From positions 26,974,505 through 27,038,504 of the forward strand of contig OZ029917.1 in NCBI GenBank assembly GCA_964023275.1: a stretch of DNA of 64,000 nucleotides, given 5' to 3'. This document shows, piece after piece, positions 1 through 12,629 of the stretch. Below the pieces are notes generated by a model. That model made no database searches and was not told where the DNA came from. It worked only from the letters and a program-made list of their open reading frames with translations. The stretch comes from Norana najaformis (Eukaryota > Annelida > Clitellata > Crassiclitellata > Hormogastridae). A program made the position numbers and the translations under genes. Within the stretch, counting starts at the first letter, position 1, and each line of letters begins with the position of its first letter.

Positions 1-2
1 AT

Positions 3-299
3 GTTAGGGCAGAAAACTACAAGGAACTAGTAGAAGACATGCTCAAGCAGTACCAGAAATTTCGCTGCAATATGTCTCTGAAGATGCATTTCCTTCATTG
101 CCATCTGGATTTCTTCCCTGACAACTGTGGTATGGTTAGTGACGAACATGGCGAACGTTTTCATCAAGATATCGCAACAATGGAGCAAAGGTACCAGGGA
201 AAATGGTCCACTACAATGTTGGCTGACTACTGCTGGACACTCCGCAGAGATGCTCCCGAACAGCTGTACAAGAGACAGGCAAAAAAATCTAAGAACTAG
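3..299 (+). CDS. C-terminal end of a multicopy uncharacterised protein family (cut by window edge)
   Basis: An open frame enters from the left edge (the codon at position 3 is already in frame) and ends at a stop at 297-299. The peptide begins VRAENYKELVEDMLKQYQ and contains the signatures CNMSLKMHFLHCHLDFFP, SDEHGERFHQDI and MLADYCWTLRRD. From memory, this is the C-terminus of a high-copy 'uncharacterised protein' family found in cnidarian, arthropod and other invertebrate genomes. Its function is not known to me. The same family occurs on the minus strand at 15.77-17.61 kb, where the matching segment reads CRMSLEVYILDADLDNF and EQGERFHQDILDFERRYQ. The two are clearly different subfamilies. 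No frameshift is visible here, so this copy may be intact. The upstream part is outside the window. Confidence 0.7.
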   Translation, partial: VRAENYKELVEDMLKQYQKFRCNMSLKMHFLHCHLDFFPDNCGMVSDEHGERFHQDIATMEQRYQGKWSTTMLADYCWTLRRDAPEQLYKRQAKKSKN

Positions 300-828
300 T
301 CTATGACCTGGTTTTTACAAATATTAACTGTAAGTGTATCACAATTGGCATGCATTGTGCGATATAAAATTACTTCATTTCAGATTACAAAAAAACTAGA
401 GCCAATTCGACATTTTCACTGTCATATTCGTGTTCAGCACATACAAATTGATAAGAACTGACTAATTTCATTTCAGTAACATGACTTTTGTAAAAATTTG
501 TTGTCCAGTGTAATAATAAGCTGTAGTGATTGCGCTTCATTGCCAATGTGTTTACTGCTAACATTGACTTTGAGAGTATTCATTTCCGTATATACGTAAA
601 TATGTATTACGTACAACACACATTTTGTGTATTAAGTATTTGCGCAGAGAAGTATGCACATGTAGGCCCCCTATATAGCTTATAATATTAGGAGCCGTTT
701 TTTGTCTACACAGGCTGACGGATCTGCTATTCTGCGCAGCTATGAATATATACTTCTGGCTGGCGTCGTGACTCATCCGAACCAGCGCCAACAAGTGCGA
801 GTGCGCTGTCGTGGTCGGTTAACATTTG
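300..828. other. AT-rich sequence without recognised features
   Basis: This stretch follows the stop of the left-edge gene. No exon, repeat family or RNA gene was recognised, and the open frames here are short and without homology that I can recall. Confidence 0.4.
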
Positions 829-830
829 CA

Positions 831-897
<67 letters not shown>

Positions 898-1012
898 GAG
901 GGAGAGAGAGAGAGAGAGAGGGAGAGAGAGAGGGAGAGAGAGGGAGAGAGAGGGAGAGACAGAGAGAGAGAAAGAAAGAGAGAGAAAAAAGAGAAAAAAG
1001 AGGGAGAGAGAG
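829..1012. repeat. (TG)n-(AG)n compound microsatellite
   Basis: A short TG run (about 829-848) passes directly into a long, slightly interrupted AG run up to about 1012. Translations on both strands are low-complexity (RERERE or LSLSLS) and should not be read as genes. Confidence 0.95.
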
Positions 1013-1300
1013 CGAGGGAGGTGGCCGAGGTGTGCGCAAAAGTGTTTTGGCGTTGGTGTTGTTCAATGGCTCTGGAATCCGATGACCCATCAGTGAGAAC
1101 TTGTGGTTTCTCAAAAGAAATTCCATTAGCCTTAGTCGAAAATGCGTCGTCGTAGTCGACTGATAGCAAAAAACCGTCGCTGGCTGTTGGCCTTTTGCCA
1201 GAAATTTCGTTTGCCAACTGTATGCGCAATAAAATCCCTCCTCCAGTCTATGGTTAAATGGGTCGTAGGGCCACTTTCTGTATGCCTCGAATTTAGCGGC

Positions 1301-1381
1301 GAATTCCAAGGTAATGGGGAGAAAAGAGAATTCCAAGGTAATGGGGAGAAAAGAGAATTCCAAGGTAATGGGGAGAAAAGA
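1301..1381. repeat. 27-bp tandem repeat, three copies
   Basis: Three adjacent, apparently identical 27-bp units start with GAATTCCAAGGTAATGGGG. Because 27 is a multiple of 3, the unit reads through as a repeated nonapeptide in some frames. That is a consequence of unit length, not evidence for a gene. Confidence 0.95.
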
Positions 1382-1497
1382 GAATCGCATGAGTAGCATT
1401 TATTCTGGAGCACTGGAGCATTATTAAACCATCTTTGCATATGCTTACGTGCACATGGGACCTGCGTAGTTGGATATCCCAATCATTTTAAGACAGG

Positions 1498-1569
1498 CTT
1501 AACCTTAGCTCCTTAGCTACAAATTCTTAACCTTAGCTCCTTAGCTACAAATTCTTAACCTTAGCTCCA
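1498..1569. repeat. 28-bp tandem repeat, about 2.6 copies
   Basis: The unit starts CTTAACCTTAGCTCCTTAG and is repeated head to tail. The third copy is truncated. Confidence 0.9.
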
Positions 1570-1755
1570 TGGATAGAATGCACAACTGCCCTTAAAACCT
1601 TAAGTTCTTCGTACGGAAACGGTAGATCGGAAGTTTCACTTCGACACACTTTGAATAACGTTTAGCCAAACGCCCATCCATCGTGCGCCTGCAGTCTTAG
1701 AGATGCTCTGCTGTGCACTTTCTCTGAGAGTTTTTGACCATCAAATGCAGGCCCG

Positions 1756-2020
1756 GTCTCTGCGCAGTTCTTTCACTCAAAACTCTCCTCTTTCACAAAT
1801 CCTATCCTCATTCCTCTTCTTCCCCTTATCTATCTTGCCGGTCCAATCCCAAACTCCATCGTCCGTAACTGCCCGCCCGCCTGCCTGCCTGCCTGTTGAA
1901 TCTTGACCTGAAACCGATTCTGACCCTTCCTGCCTATCGATTTTGTTTTGACTGAACTCCTGTGAATAAACAGGTTCCTGCGACTTAGCTTTCGTCGGGC
2001 GCTGTTTGAAATCTCGAGTC
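1756..2020 (+). mobile_element. LINE family 1, truncated 3' end
   Basis: This matches the 3' untranslated end of the long LINE copy at 11.13-11.40 kb. Shared landmarks in order are TGCGCAG plus TTTCACTCAA, TTCCTCTTCCCCTTATCT, a GCCTG-rich stretch, GATTTTGTTTTGACTGA, GCGACTTAGCTTTCGT and AAATCTCGAG. Only the last 265 bases are present, so it is a 5'-truncated insertion. The terminal ATTACG tail is missing or eroded. Confidence 0.85.
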
Positions 2021-2274
2021 ATTAGTGTAGGCTTATGTAAATAGACATTCTGCATGGCCACGTTATCCTTGCAGATTTGATTTGTGACTAAATTGCAAAT
2101 CAGACATAACACAGAGTTAGCTACATTGGTTAAGTGAGTAAGCAATGCTTTTGTTAACAGGCTACATGTTAAACTTCTGAGCGATCGCAGGCTATTGTTT
2201 ACGTTACTTTTCCATCTGATGGCCATTTCGACTGGTTGGACTTGTCCCTGCCCCAGATACTTCTGTATCTTCTA

Positions 2275-2500
2275 TATCATACGTCAAGGTACCTCTGCGC
2301 GAGAGGTTGCCGATTCGCATACCGATAGTGGCTTATTTCAGAGATTTGAATCTTGGGCTAGCAAGGTCCATCCACAGGGACCTTAAATGGCGTGGCGCCC
2401 ATTCAAACGGGCAGTGGTGGTGAAGGATCTCACCCGATAAATTCATTGAAAATAAGCAGCGTCGAGGCCACGCATACAGTCGCCATAGAAAACCGTGGTT
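2275..2500 (-). repeat. Dispersed repeat A, left arm of an inverted pair around RUNX exon
   Basis: The arm includes GACCTTAAATGGCGTGGCGC and TGAAGGATCTCACCCGATAA. The reverse complement of 2829-3048 aligns along its whole length with only scattered differences (roughly 80 percent identity by eye). Related, more decayed pieces lie at 5596-5655 (+) and 5968-6110 (-). It could be a SINE or a MITE. I did not find an RNA polymerase III promoter or clear terminal repeats that would decide this. Confidence 0.8.
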
Positions 2501-2504
2501 TACT

Positions 2505-2652
2505 TTTGTTGTTGTTGTAGTTATTATCATTATTATTACAACAACTACTACTACTATTAATTACGATTATGATTATGTTTATGAAGATAATGATGATGAT
2601 GATGATGATGAAGATGATGATGATGATGATGATGATTATTATTATTATTAAT
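2505..2652. repeat. Trinucleotide microsatellites (GTT/ATT, GAT, ATT)
   Basis: Imperfect runs of GTT, ATT, ACT and then GAT (about 2585-2635) and ATT fill the space between repeat A and the RUNX exon, starting only a few bases downstream of that exon's splice donor. Confidence 0.9.
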
Positions 2653-2661
2653 CTGTCTTAC

Positions 2662-2775
2662 TTGGTTTGTTTCGTGGTACCCTTGGTCCATCGATGGTCA
2701 CTTTGATGGCGTTTTGATAGACGGCCACCTGCGTTGGACTCGAGTGGACTGTGATGACCAAATTAAAGCACTTGC
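2662..2775 (-). CDS. RUNX: RUNX-family transcription factor, exon with second half of the Runt domain
   Basis: Read on the minus strand, an acceptor (TTGATGTAG) at 2776-2777 opens a 114-bp exon that closes at a GTAAG donor (2661 down). It translates as KCFNLVITVHSSPTQVAVYQ followed by NAIKVTIDGPRVPRNKP. This is the second half of the Runt domain (vertebrate pattern: K-S-F-T-L-T-I-T-V, then A-I-K-V-T-V-D-G-P-R-E-P-R). The Asp and two Arg of the DGPR-x-PR motif, which contact DNA in RUNX proteins, are kept. The first base of the split glycine codon comes from the upstream exon at 4586, and the intron position matches the conserved RUNX intron after GRSGRG. The FTNPPQVATYHR region is diverged. 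The downstream transactivation part and any C-terminal VWRPY were not found and probably lie left of the window. Confidence 0.93.
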
Positions 2776-2828
2776 CTACATCAAGAACAAGCACATGCAG
2801 GCCAACTGTAATGGTAAATATTAATGTA

Positions 2829-3048
2829 CACGCTTTTCTATAGCAACCGTATGGGCTTGACCCTGCTAATTTCTCAGTGAATTTATTGGGCGAGATCCTT
2901 CATCACCGCTTTCCGTTTGAATGGGCGCCACACCATTTAAGGTCCCCGTGCACGGACCGTGCTAGCCCGAGATTAAAAACTCTGAAACAAGCCACGCTCG
3001 GGATATGCACCCGCATCCTCACGCACAGAGGTGCCTTGACGTACGCTT
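2829..3048 (+). repeat. Dispersed repeat A, right arm of the inverted pair
   Basis: This is the inverted partner of 2275-2500. It lies in the intron upstream (in gene direction) of the second Runt exon. The spacer of about 330 bases between the arms contains that exon and its splice sites. A 40-base piece of its end (CCTTGACGTACGCTTTAACC) is repeated directly at 3126-3166. Confidence 0.8.
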
Positions 3049-3166
3049 TAACCAATGAACTTAACCAGGCAAGCTGAGATACCATGGCGACGATTGTGAC
3101 GTCAATGTGTGTCAGGGCAAGTAAGGCGCCTTGACGTATGCTTTAACCAATGAAGCTAACCAGGTC
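3030..3166. repeat. Short direct duplication (about 40 bp) in the RUNX intron
   Basis: CCTTGACGTAYGCTTTAACC plus CAATGAA and TAACCAGG occurs at about 3033-3071 and again at 3129-3165 with few differences. Confidence 0.75.
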
Positions 3167-3189
3167 AGGCAACCCTGCATTTCTTCAGC

Positions 3190-3312
3190 GCCAGATAAAG
3201 CAAGTCGAGAAAACCAGCTTATCCACACTTGTTTAACCAAAACAAAATCAGTGAAGCATGCAGGTATGGTCAGGTTCCAAAAGCCAGGCAGGCAGAGACA
3301 GGCAGACGTATT
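3190..3312 (-). mobile_element. LINE family 1, 3' end fragment in antisense
   Basis: The reverse complement matches the LINE family 1 3' end (GATTTTGTTTTGACTGAG, then AATAAGCTGGTTCCCGCG). Here on the plus strand one reads AACCAGCTTATCCACA followed by AACCAAAACAAAATC. It lies in the intron between the two Runt exons. Confidence 0.75.
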
Positions 3313-4547
3313 CTATGGGTGATGACCGAAGAGGTCATAGCCATTAATTTTTACCACAAGGTTTCAAGGAAAACTTTTCAGACCGCCTGCGATAAGTTTC
3401 GTTTGACTGAAGGTACTATATTAATGTGCGATTACGATTATGAATGCAGTCTAATTTCTACAGCATTGATTTCTAATGCATAAATCGAGGCCGTATCGAA
3501 GCACTCGAATACAATGCAGTGATGTGACCTAGAAACTTGGGTGACGGATCTGCAGTCATATGGTCGAGTATCCTATCCAGTCAAGGACGAAGTATGAGTC
3601 CTAAAAAGGCCTCTCCGTTGTTTGTGGGGCTTCAGTACCCGTCCACTGTATGTCACGTTTTGACCCACGAGATTCGTCTAAATTCCACTACTAGAAACCG
3701 TGCATGTGGCTGACACACCTTTGCAGTAACTTTCACACTTCGGCCCCAGGTCATCCTGTGTGCAGTCTACATGTAGCATAATGGTGGCCCTAATCACAAT
3801 TTTTTACGTGGCCTTGACTCTGTTTCTGATCTTCTTACTTCTATGTACATATTTCCAACCGGATATTTAAGGTACTACAGTCGAAACCATTGGGGCAGAT
3901 ACATTTACTGAGTAGAAGCCGAGGGTATGACAAGCTTTCTCGGACTTTCTGCATACGTTGGATAAAACTATTAAAATTTAACTCGTGTGCAAGGGTGATT
4001 TTCAGTCCCCGTGAACTAAAATCTTGTACTTCAACCGAATTTGTTGCAACGCACATAGACTGATGCCACATCGATCGATATTCGGAAGATTAGATACCGG
4101 CGCCACAAAAATGGCTAGATTAGATTTGATAAGATTAGGAACAACAGAAACCGTCTTCAATACGGAAGGCGTCCATTTCTATTAGGCCTGCCACTGGTTA
4201 AATCTTGTAAAATTAGCTTTGTCATCCTGCTACATTAATTTTCTATATCCATTGAAAATTATTTATTAGAAAACGTTTGTGCTTGTGTCATAATCACCTG
4301 CCCCAGTTATCGCTGACTGACGTCTTTCTGTACAATTTAATGCATGTGTTCTTGTCAGATGCAACTGTCAGGCTACATATACTAAATCGTTATCTGATTA
4401 GATCTTGTAAGATAAGGCCGATAAGATCCGTGTGGTTGGCAAAGCGTCGTGGAACTGGAAGGCCAGCGCTGAGGAGAGGACCGGCCAACCATGATGAGGA
4501 CATGACATGAGCAGAAAAGACGAGCAGGTCAGATCAGAATCGATTCA

Positions 4548-5595
<1,048 letters not shown>

Positions 5596-6110
5596 TGTAG
5601 CGACCGTACTGCCTCGACCTGGATCCTTTTTCAATGAATCTATCGGGTGAGATACTGGACCATAATCATCACTACCATCGCCTCCTCAATTTTCTTCTGC
5701 TTTTGCCATCAAAGCCATTGTTGCATCGTCAACTACCACCACCTTCAACATCAGCATATTTAATTTGTTTTGTCGGTGTTCGGCTTCTATGGTTATTATC
5801 GCAATCATAAATTCAGAAAGGCAGCCTTTATAGAAATAAAGGAATGAAGAACCGAAGAACCAATTCATTTTACGGCCTTCGTTATTTCAGCCGAGAGAAA
5901 ATCATAAAGGCAAATGTCGGACTCGGTTTCGGGTGGGGCCATCATCGTGACCCTAATACGAACTGACCTGCCACACCATTCTGGGTGAATTTGCGTGGCA
6001 TACGTTCAAAACGAGCAGCAATGTTGAAGGATTTCACCCAATCAGTTCGTCGAGAAATGAGCAGGGTTGAGTCCATACGGTGGCCACAGAAAAACGCACA
6101 CTTGTTTTAC
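5596..6110. repeat. Two further decayed copies of dispersed repeat A in inverted orientation
   Basis: 5596-5655 (+) carries GTAGCGACCGTACTGCC and AATGAATCTATCGGGTGAGA. 5968-6110 (-) carries GAAGGATTTCACCCAATCAG and CCATACGGTGGCCACAG. Both align with repeat A at 2.3-3.0 kb, again one per strand, but they are more diverged and the first is truncated. Confidence 0.65.
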
Positions 6111-6805
6111 AGATATGCAGTCGATAGAATTAGTTCGGTGGTCGTCTGTGAAATGATCGGGACTTTCCAAATACGGCTCTTACTCAGCCAGCATTCACCC
6201 ACAGACAGCCACGTGTCTATTATCATTAGACACATGGTTCTTATAATAATAACCAGGCGTAGAGTCATTATTACTAACAATATTAGTAAAGGCGCACATG
6301 ATGATAGGCCTTCTTTGTGCTATTAGTAACGCCCTAGCAGTTGTGTCTGGTGCATGTTTAGCCTAAGTATGGACCTATGTGAGTTGTGACACGCCGCAGT
6401 AATCGTTTGAGTTGAAAAGTAGGTCGGAGGCGGGAACTGAGCTGGAGTCTAAATTTGGCAGCACAGCAAAAGCGCGTCTGTTCTGAACCGCCCACACGAC
6501 TCATCAGCAGGCAACACTCCCCACTCCATATGCCGCCCACGCAATGACATCTATCGGTAGGAGGCGCTTCACTTCACGTTTCGCTAGGCCAGCACCAATA
6601 ACCAGACTTTGCAATAAATAGACCTACTTAATTGAAGAATTTATTGAAATGGATGAGTGTTCTCCGTCCCACTGCCTGGTTGCACAGCTGAAGTAGCTAA
6701 CTGCGTAGGCTAAACATATCGCAGATGTCGAGCAGTGTTTGATTTGCCTTCACTTCTCTCTCCTTTGAGGATGGCGGTGGTCACTGGTGTAAACTTAATA
6801 TAATT

Positions 6806-7046
6806 ACCTCTCTCTCTCTCTCCCTCTCTCTCTCTCTCTCCCTCTCTCTCTCTCTCCCCCTCTCTCTGTCTCTCTGTCTCCCCCCTCTCTCTCTCTTGTC
6901 TTCTGGCAACCGAACTTGGTTCTTCACATGGCATCTTCGGACAACCCCACTGACTTGACACAGCGCTTGTGAATAAGCTGGTGCCCTGCAATTAGCTTTT
7001 AAGGAGCGCTTTAGATATTTGGAGTTTACGATTACGATTACCAATA
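6806..7046 (+). mobile_element. (CT)n tract and a short LINE family 1 3' end with TTACGA tail
   Basis: A long interrupted CT run (6806-6896) is followed at about 6948-7046 by GCGCTTGTGAATAAGCTGG, AATTAGCTTTTAAGGAGCGC and the tail TTTACGATTACGATTACC. That is the degenerate last 100 bases of LINE family 1 with its hexanucleotide tail. Confidence 0.7.
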
Positions 7047-7049
7047 GCG

Positions 7050-8980
7050 GGGCTTTAAAACTTCTCGCCCTTTCTAGTCCCTTCAATCACATGAGGACAT
7101 CCAGAAGTGTAGGCTCCTACCGAGTTAGGGCCGGGGGAAGAAGGTCAGAGCAACATTCCCCGAAACTGAAAATAATTACGTAGCTAAGGAACAATGTTTT
7201 TAATGTTTGTAAATTTCAGCGTGCTTAGGAACAGAACTATAAGCCTCAAAGCTTAGTCCTACAAATGCAAATCTACACTATATCATCGCATGTGCGTTAG
7301 GCCTACACATTTTTATAGCGATTACTTAGCGTCGGATGCTGCATATTTTTCAGTTAAATTATCCAGTGGGATCTTTCACCATCAGTAAGACTAGTACCGT
7401 AAAAGCTTTACCGAGCAGGAAACACAATAACACACCCAAAAAACTATTATGTTACATATGTTGGCCATAATGCGATGTACCAACAATATGCCCTTGTCAA
7501 AGTTTCTGTACTCATTTGCAACAACTTCTAACAGTAGACGCTAGCATGACTAGGTGCATGCAGATCCTCAGGATCTGTTACTCAGTACTAGATATTGAGT
7601 TTCATCTGACAGCTGAACAGTTATAATTATATTATACATGATGCATAAGTAGTTTACAGTCATAGTGGTGTAAGCCACCGCCCCCGCAACTCCCTGCAAT
7701 GCAAGGGAGGGGTCCACAATTTCGCTTGTAGGGCTTGCGTTATTTTATGCTGAACATTTTCAACAATTTTTGTTAACGTGATGCGAATTTTTCCGATTAT
7801 GTGTACTTTTAAATTCCGCGTTATGTTTGTAAGCAATAAACACTCAATTTCAGTCCCAGGCATATAAGCCGAGGATTCAGGTGACAATACCCGGTAATTA
7901 GTTGCAGAGTTTGGCAGGCGGAAAACCTGGATTGTGTTTCATGTCCGCCCCGAGTACTCACAGGATATAATTAACACGAGTACACTCAGAGCAACACAGA
8001 ACAGAGGGCGAGTGTTGTAAAGGACTCGAAATCATATACGTGTAATACATGAACACTAGGACTACTGAATAAAAAGGAGATCTGGTCAAACTGCTTGAGA
8101 GGATTTTAATGTCTGCACAGCACATCCGTATAGACAGTCGATTTTTGGAGGTGCAACTTCCAAATGCATTGTTTTACAAACCTATACAACAATTATATCA
8201 GCCTACACTCTTTGCATACCCCGATTGGACACATTAGGCCTATGCACCCTGCATTAGGAGGTATGTAGCCTACCCTATCGATAATTAGAACCTAATGTTA
8301 CATAGGCATCACATCATAGATAAATGCGTTAAAGTGAAAAATAATTCTGACGCTGCGCATGCTAACACTGCATGTCACCAAAAAGGCAGACCCTACTGGT
8401 TTCTCACTTAGACGGGAAGTAACACAATATTTGTTTTTGCTACAGCTACTGGGATTATGTTCCCAGCATACACTGTATGTGGTAATCGTGGAATTCAACC
8501 CACACATCGTTTCGCAACTGTACGCAGAGTCCATTTCAGTCTTAACATCTTTGCAATCCAACCTGCTTTTTCATGAAGCGGTCTTTCTTCAGCCATGCAT
8601 ATTGCAGCCGGATCATGGGCCCTCCCTATATGTGGTGAGAATTTGTAAACATCATGTAAATAATGGCATGTAAAGTATTAATAACAGGGCTAACAGGGCA
8701 GACATCGCGCCTCGGATTCAGATTTACTGACTTTGTACGCGTAGTAAGTGATTTAGATAAATTTAAAAAAATAAGACAGGTTAAAAAGACGCTAAAAAGG
8801 CTATTTGAAGATTTGAAAGGGTTCATCTTAAATATGTTTGCAGGTCTCTTGAACGGTTTCCAGTGGTAAAACTCTGACCATCAGTGGAAGATCATTCCAG
8901 AAGGACGATCCAATGTAGGAAAAGCACGCTATTCCCATGCAGGTATTAGACACCACGTCCTGATCCTGTCTTTCATTCTT
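7050..8980. other. Sequence without recognised genes
   Basis: Nearly 2 kb with only short open frames. Several AGGCCTA-type words occur. Bases around 8870-8930 resemble a decayed retroelement end but could not be assigned. No exon with both splice sites and a recognisable product was found. Confidence 0.35.
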
Positions 8981-8989
8981 TTCGTCGCA

Positions 8990-11402
8990 TCAGTTCAAAA
9001 AATATTGAAGCCTTCATACAAGATATTTCCTGTTCTGACCTCGTTTGAAATCCACCCTCCTCCCTTGATGACCTTCTCTCTTCCTATAACACCACTCTTT
9101 CCACTATCCTTGACAAGCATGGTCCTATTATTACCAAATCTCGTTCTCACTCTAACAATCCTTGGTTCAATTCCTATCTCCAGGCCTTCAAATCTTTCCC
9201 GCGACGCCTTGAGCGTGCCTACAAATACACCATGGATCCTCAACTTCTCTCTGCCCTTAAATCTGCCACAAATAAATACCACCACCTTCTTACTGCAGCT
9301 AAGCAGAGATTTTACTCCTCACTAGTTCGTTCTCGATCCTCTAGTCCTCGCCTTCTCTGGAAAACCATTAACCAACTCCTCCATCGGAACTCATCTAGCC
9401 CACTTCCAAATTCTCTTCCGTCTTCTTCAATAGCCGACTCGTTCTGTTCTTTGTTTTCGAACAAAATTAGTACCCTCCGTCTCTCTCTCTTCAATCTCTC
9501 CTCCCCAAAGCCACCAATGACCAACCTGCTGATGCTCCCTCCCCACTCATGACTCCCACCCTCCCCACCTCGATCCTCATTATCTGTCTTTCAACCCACT
9601 TCAGAGTCTGAAACATTACACCTGTTAAAATCACTTCCAAACAAACAGTGCGAACTTGACCCTATACCCACCTCCTTACTGAAAGACTGCAGCTGTCCTT
9701 GTCCCAATCATTACCAAAATAACCAAAATAATTAATCTCTCCTTATCTACGTGTAATTTCTCCCTCCTATTCAAGCACTCTCAAGAAATCATCTCTCGAC
9801 AAGGAAATTCTTTCAAACTACCGGCCTGTTTCTAACCTGACTTTCATCTCCAAATTAACTGAACGGATTGTCCTCTCTCGAATCAATGACTATTTAGCTT
9901 CTAACTCATTCCTTAACCCACACCAGTCTGGTTTTACTAAACGCCACTCAACCGAAACTCTGCTGACATCTCTCTACAACAAGCTTGTTTCTGCCATTTC
10001 TCATCAACAAGTTTCTTGCCTCTGTCTTCTTGATATCTCTGCAGCCTTCAACACCATAGATCACAATATCTTACTCCATCGACTTTCAATCTGGTTTGGT
10101 TTTGTTGACACTGCTCTCCTATGGATACAGTCTTATCTCTCCTCCCGCTCTTTCTCTGTTAAAACTTCGGAAGCCTCTTCTCAGTCATTCCCTCTCACTT
10201 GTGGAGTTCCACAAGGCTCTGTTGTAGGACCTCTTCTGTTTATCCACTATACTACCCTACTTACACTCATTAAAGCATCCTCAGTTGACCGTTGCCTCTA
10301 TGCTGATGACACCCAACTATTCATCTCTTTTCCTCCGAATTGTTTCAACTACTCTTTAGATCATCTTATTTGTGTGGTTAAACAAATCTCCTCTTGGATG
10401 ACATCTAATCTCTTATGCCTGAACCCATCTAAAACTGAATTCATACTTATAGGCCTACGTGACCAGCTCAAGAAAATTCCTGACCTCTCTATCTCCCTCA
10501 GCCTGTACTCTGCCTCAACCCACACCTTTAATGCTAACTCTTCTGTCCGCAATTTAGGTGTTATTTTCGACCAGAACCTTACTTTTTCTGATCATATCAC
10601 CCATCTCTTGCTTTATACATATCCGCGACCTTCGCAGAATCCGCCCTATGCTTGACTTCAAAACCGCATTTATCCCTGACACATCCATAGTCCATGCAAA
10701 ACTTGACTACTGCAATTCACTTTTCCTCAATATTGACACAACCCAGATAAACCGCCTACAAGCTATCCAGAATGCTCTTGCTCGTGCTGTCACCAAAACC
10801 CCCAAACGCCATCACATCACCTCTGTTCTCAAATCACTGCACTGGCTTAAAATACCAGAACGAATAGAGTACAAAGTCTTATCCCTCACCTACAACACAC
10901 TTCAATCCTCCAAACCCTCCTATCTTCGTCAATTATTTACTATCCAACCACTCCGTTCAACCCGCTCATCTGTCCTAACACTTCTTCGTCCTCCCGTCAC
11001 CTCATCCTTAAAATTTGGATATCGCTCCATAGCCATAGCTGCCCAACCATTTGGAATAAACTCCCGCCAGAATTGCGGCAGTTGTCTGGTCATTCATACG
11101 AACTCACCAATACTTCACCTCTTTCAGTTTCTGCGCAGGTCTTTCACTCAAGACTGAAAACATTTCGTTTCCAAAAATCTTATCCTGATTCTTCCTCTTC
11201 CCCTTATCTCTCTTCTCGCTTCAATTTCAAACATCATCCACCGTAGCCGTCCGACTGTCTGAGTGCCTGACTCCTGGATCTTGACCTGGACCCGAACCCT
11301 TTTGCCTAGCGATTTTGTTTTGACTGAGCGCCTGTGAATAAGCTGGTTCCCGCGACTTAGCTTTCGTTGGGCGCGGTAGAAATCTCGAGATTACGATTAC
11401 GA
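8990..11402 (+). mobile_element. LINE family 1 (CR1/L2-like), long but inactive copy with ATTACG tail
   Basis: Translation in shifting frames gives the linker after the endonuclease (SNNPWFNSYLQAFKSF), then the reverse transcriptase: FRPxSN-type block near 9820, motif A LDISAAFNTIDHN (10028-10066), motif B GVPQGSVVGPLLF (about 10203-10240) and motif C YADDTQLF (about 10298-10321). The C-terminal stretch ends KSLHWLKIPERIEYKVLSLT near 10880. Several frameshifts and stops (for example near 9550 and 9730-9830) break the frame, so it is a fossil. The 5' end, including most of the endonuclease, is missing. The 3' end is CTCGAG plus repeated ATTACG. A second long copy lies at 46.4-48.3 kb. Confidence 0.9.
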
Positions 11403-11749
11403 TAGCACACAAACGTTAATACAACGTTAAGATATGGTTTTGTGACACGTTGATCTAAAAACATTGGTTGCTTTGTCTGTTGATTTAACGTTAAGTTAAG
11501 CGCTTACGTGCAAACTTTAAAAACTTTGTAAACGATAACAATAATGAAACGTAGTTCTGACGTTATTTTACCGTTATCACTAATGGTTGACGTGACGTTT
11601 GTGTGAAACGTTCAGTTTTTTTAAACGTCAGTTTTTTAACGTTGGTTAAATGCTCAAATGCAAACGTTAAATGCTCGAATGCAAACGTCAAAAACATTAC
11701 GATAACAAAATATAGACATTGCACTCGATACTCTTGTTGTGCCCTATAC

Positions 11750-12048
11750 CCGAGCAGTGTTGGGCTCTCGGGCTTTCTCGGTAGCTGTTCCAAAGTTTTG
11801 GAATTCACTGCCCATGCACTTCAGTTCGTTCTACCAATTCTTTTATGTCATTCAGGTCTAAACTTAAACACTTCTCTTCCAACTTGCTTACCCACCGTAT
11901 AGCCTGGCTTCTGGTTTCTCTGACCTATTGGCTTCGACCCCGCTTCCCCAACACTGATTGCGATTTTGACTTGAAGCGACCATCAACTGATGCCTTGGGC
12001 ATTATGATAACGGCGCTATAGAAGTCTTTTGATTAGATTAGATTAGAC
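11750..12048 (+). mobile_element. LINE family 2, 3' end with (GATTA)n tail
   Basis: The translation shows the typical LINE C-terminal pattern SRAFSVAVPKFWNSLPMH. It is followed by a 3' UTR ending GATGCCTTGGGCATTATG, GGCGCTATAGAAGTC and three GATTA units. The same terminal core, with other tails, is found at 24.5 kb, 25.0 kb (antisense), 43.5 kb (antisense) and 50.0 kb. Confidence 0.8.
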
Positions 12049-12461
12049 TTCGACGAATTCCGTTCAATTGAAGAAATCGGGTTGCGCTTTGCCGCGCCTC
12101 GTTAAAATCGTCTGCTTCCGACCAAACAACTTATGAGTCAACCGCTATTTTAAAATCATTTCAACTAACTCTGTTTTCCATATAGTTTTTGAATTACACG
12201 AATAGCTCCTCCAATGCCTAACATTAATAATTTTATACCCCGTTATGCTGGCACATATTTATATACACATACATATATGCATTGATGATGGCCACTACAT
12301 AATTTAAAACAAGTCTAAAATCTCATACTCAATGCACTTAGTTAAGTATTTTTGGTGCTTAGTTAAGTGTTTTTTTTTTGTTTAGGTTTATGCAATGACA
12401 TTGATTATAAAAATTACTTTATATTTTAGATTATTAATTGTTTTACTCAGTATTATACTGT

Positions 12462-12622
12462 CACCTATTTGTAATCCATGATGTAAATAGGTGACCTTCG
12501 TAGCGGAACTGTTTGTTCCTTTTAGGTCAGCCCATTGGCACCACTGTATATGACAGACTATAATTGTATTTGTTAATTATTTTTGGTTGTCAATAAAATC
12601 TCTCTCTCTCTCTCTCTCTCTA
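12462..12622 (+). mobile_element. Retroelement-like 3' end: hairpin, AATAAA and (TC)n tail
   Basis: A perfect 9-bp stem, CACCTATTT (12462-12470) with AAATAGGTG (12485-12493), precedes CAATAAAATC and a 20-base TC run. A polyadenylation signal next to a simple tail suggests a retroposon 3' end. No coding part is visible upstream. Confidence 0.45.
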
Positions 12623-12629
12623 ATTAAAT

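Noticed and set aside
702..1399. Overlapping long open frames on both strands around 0.7-1.4 kb
   Set aside because: They are produced by the TG/AG microsatellite and the 27-bp tandem repeat. The translations are RERERE, SLSLSL or repeated nonapeptides without complexity.
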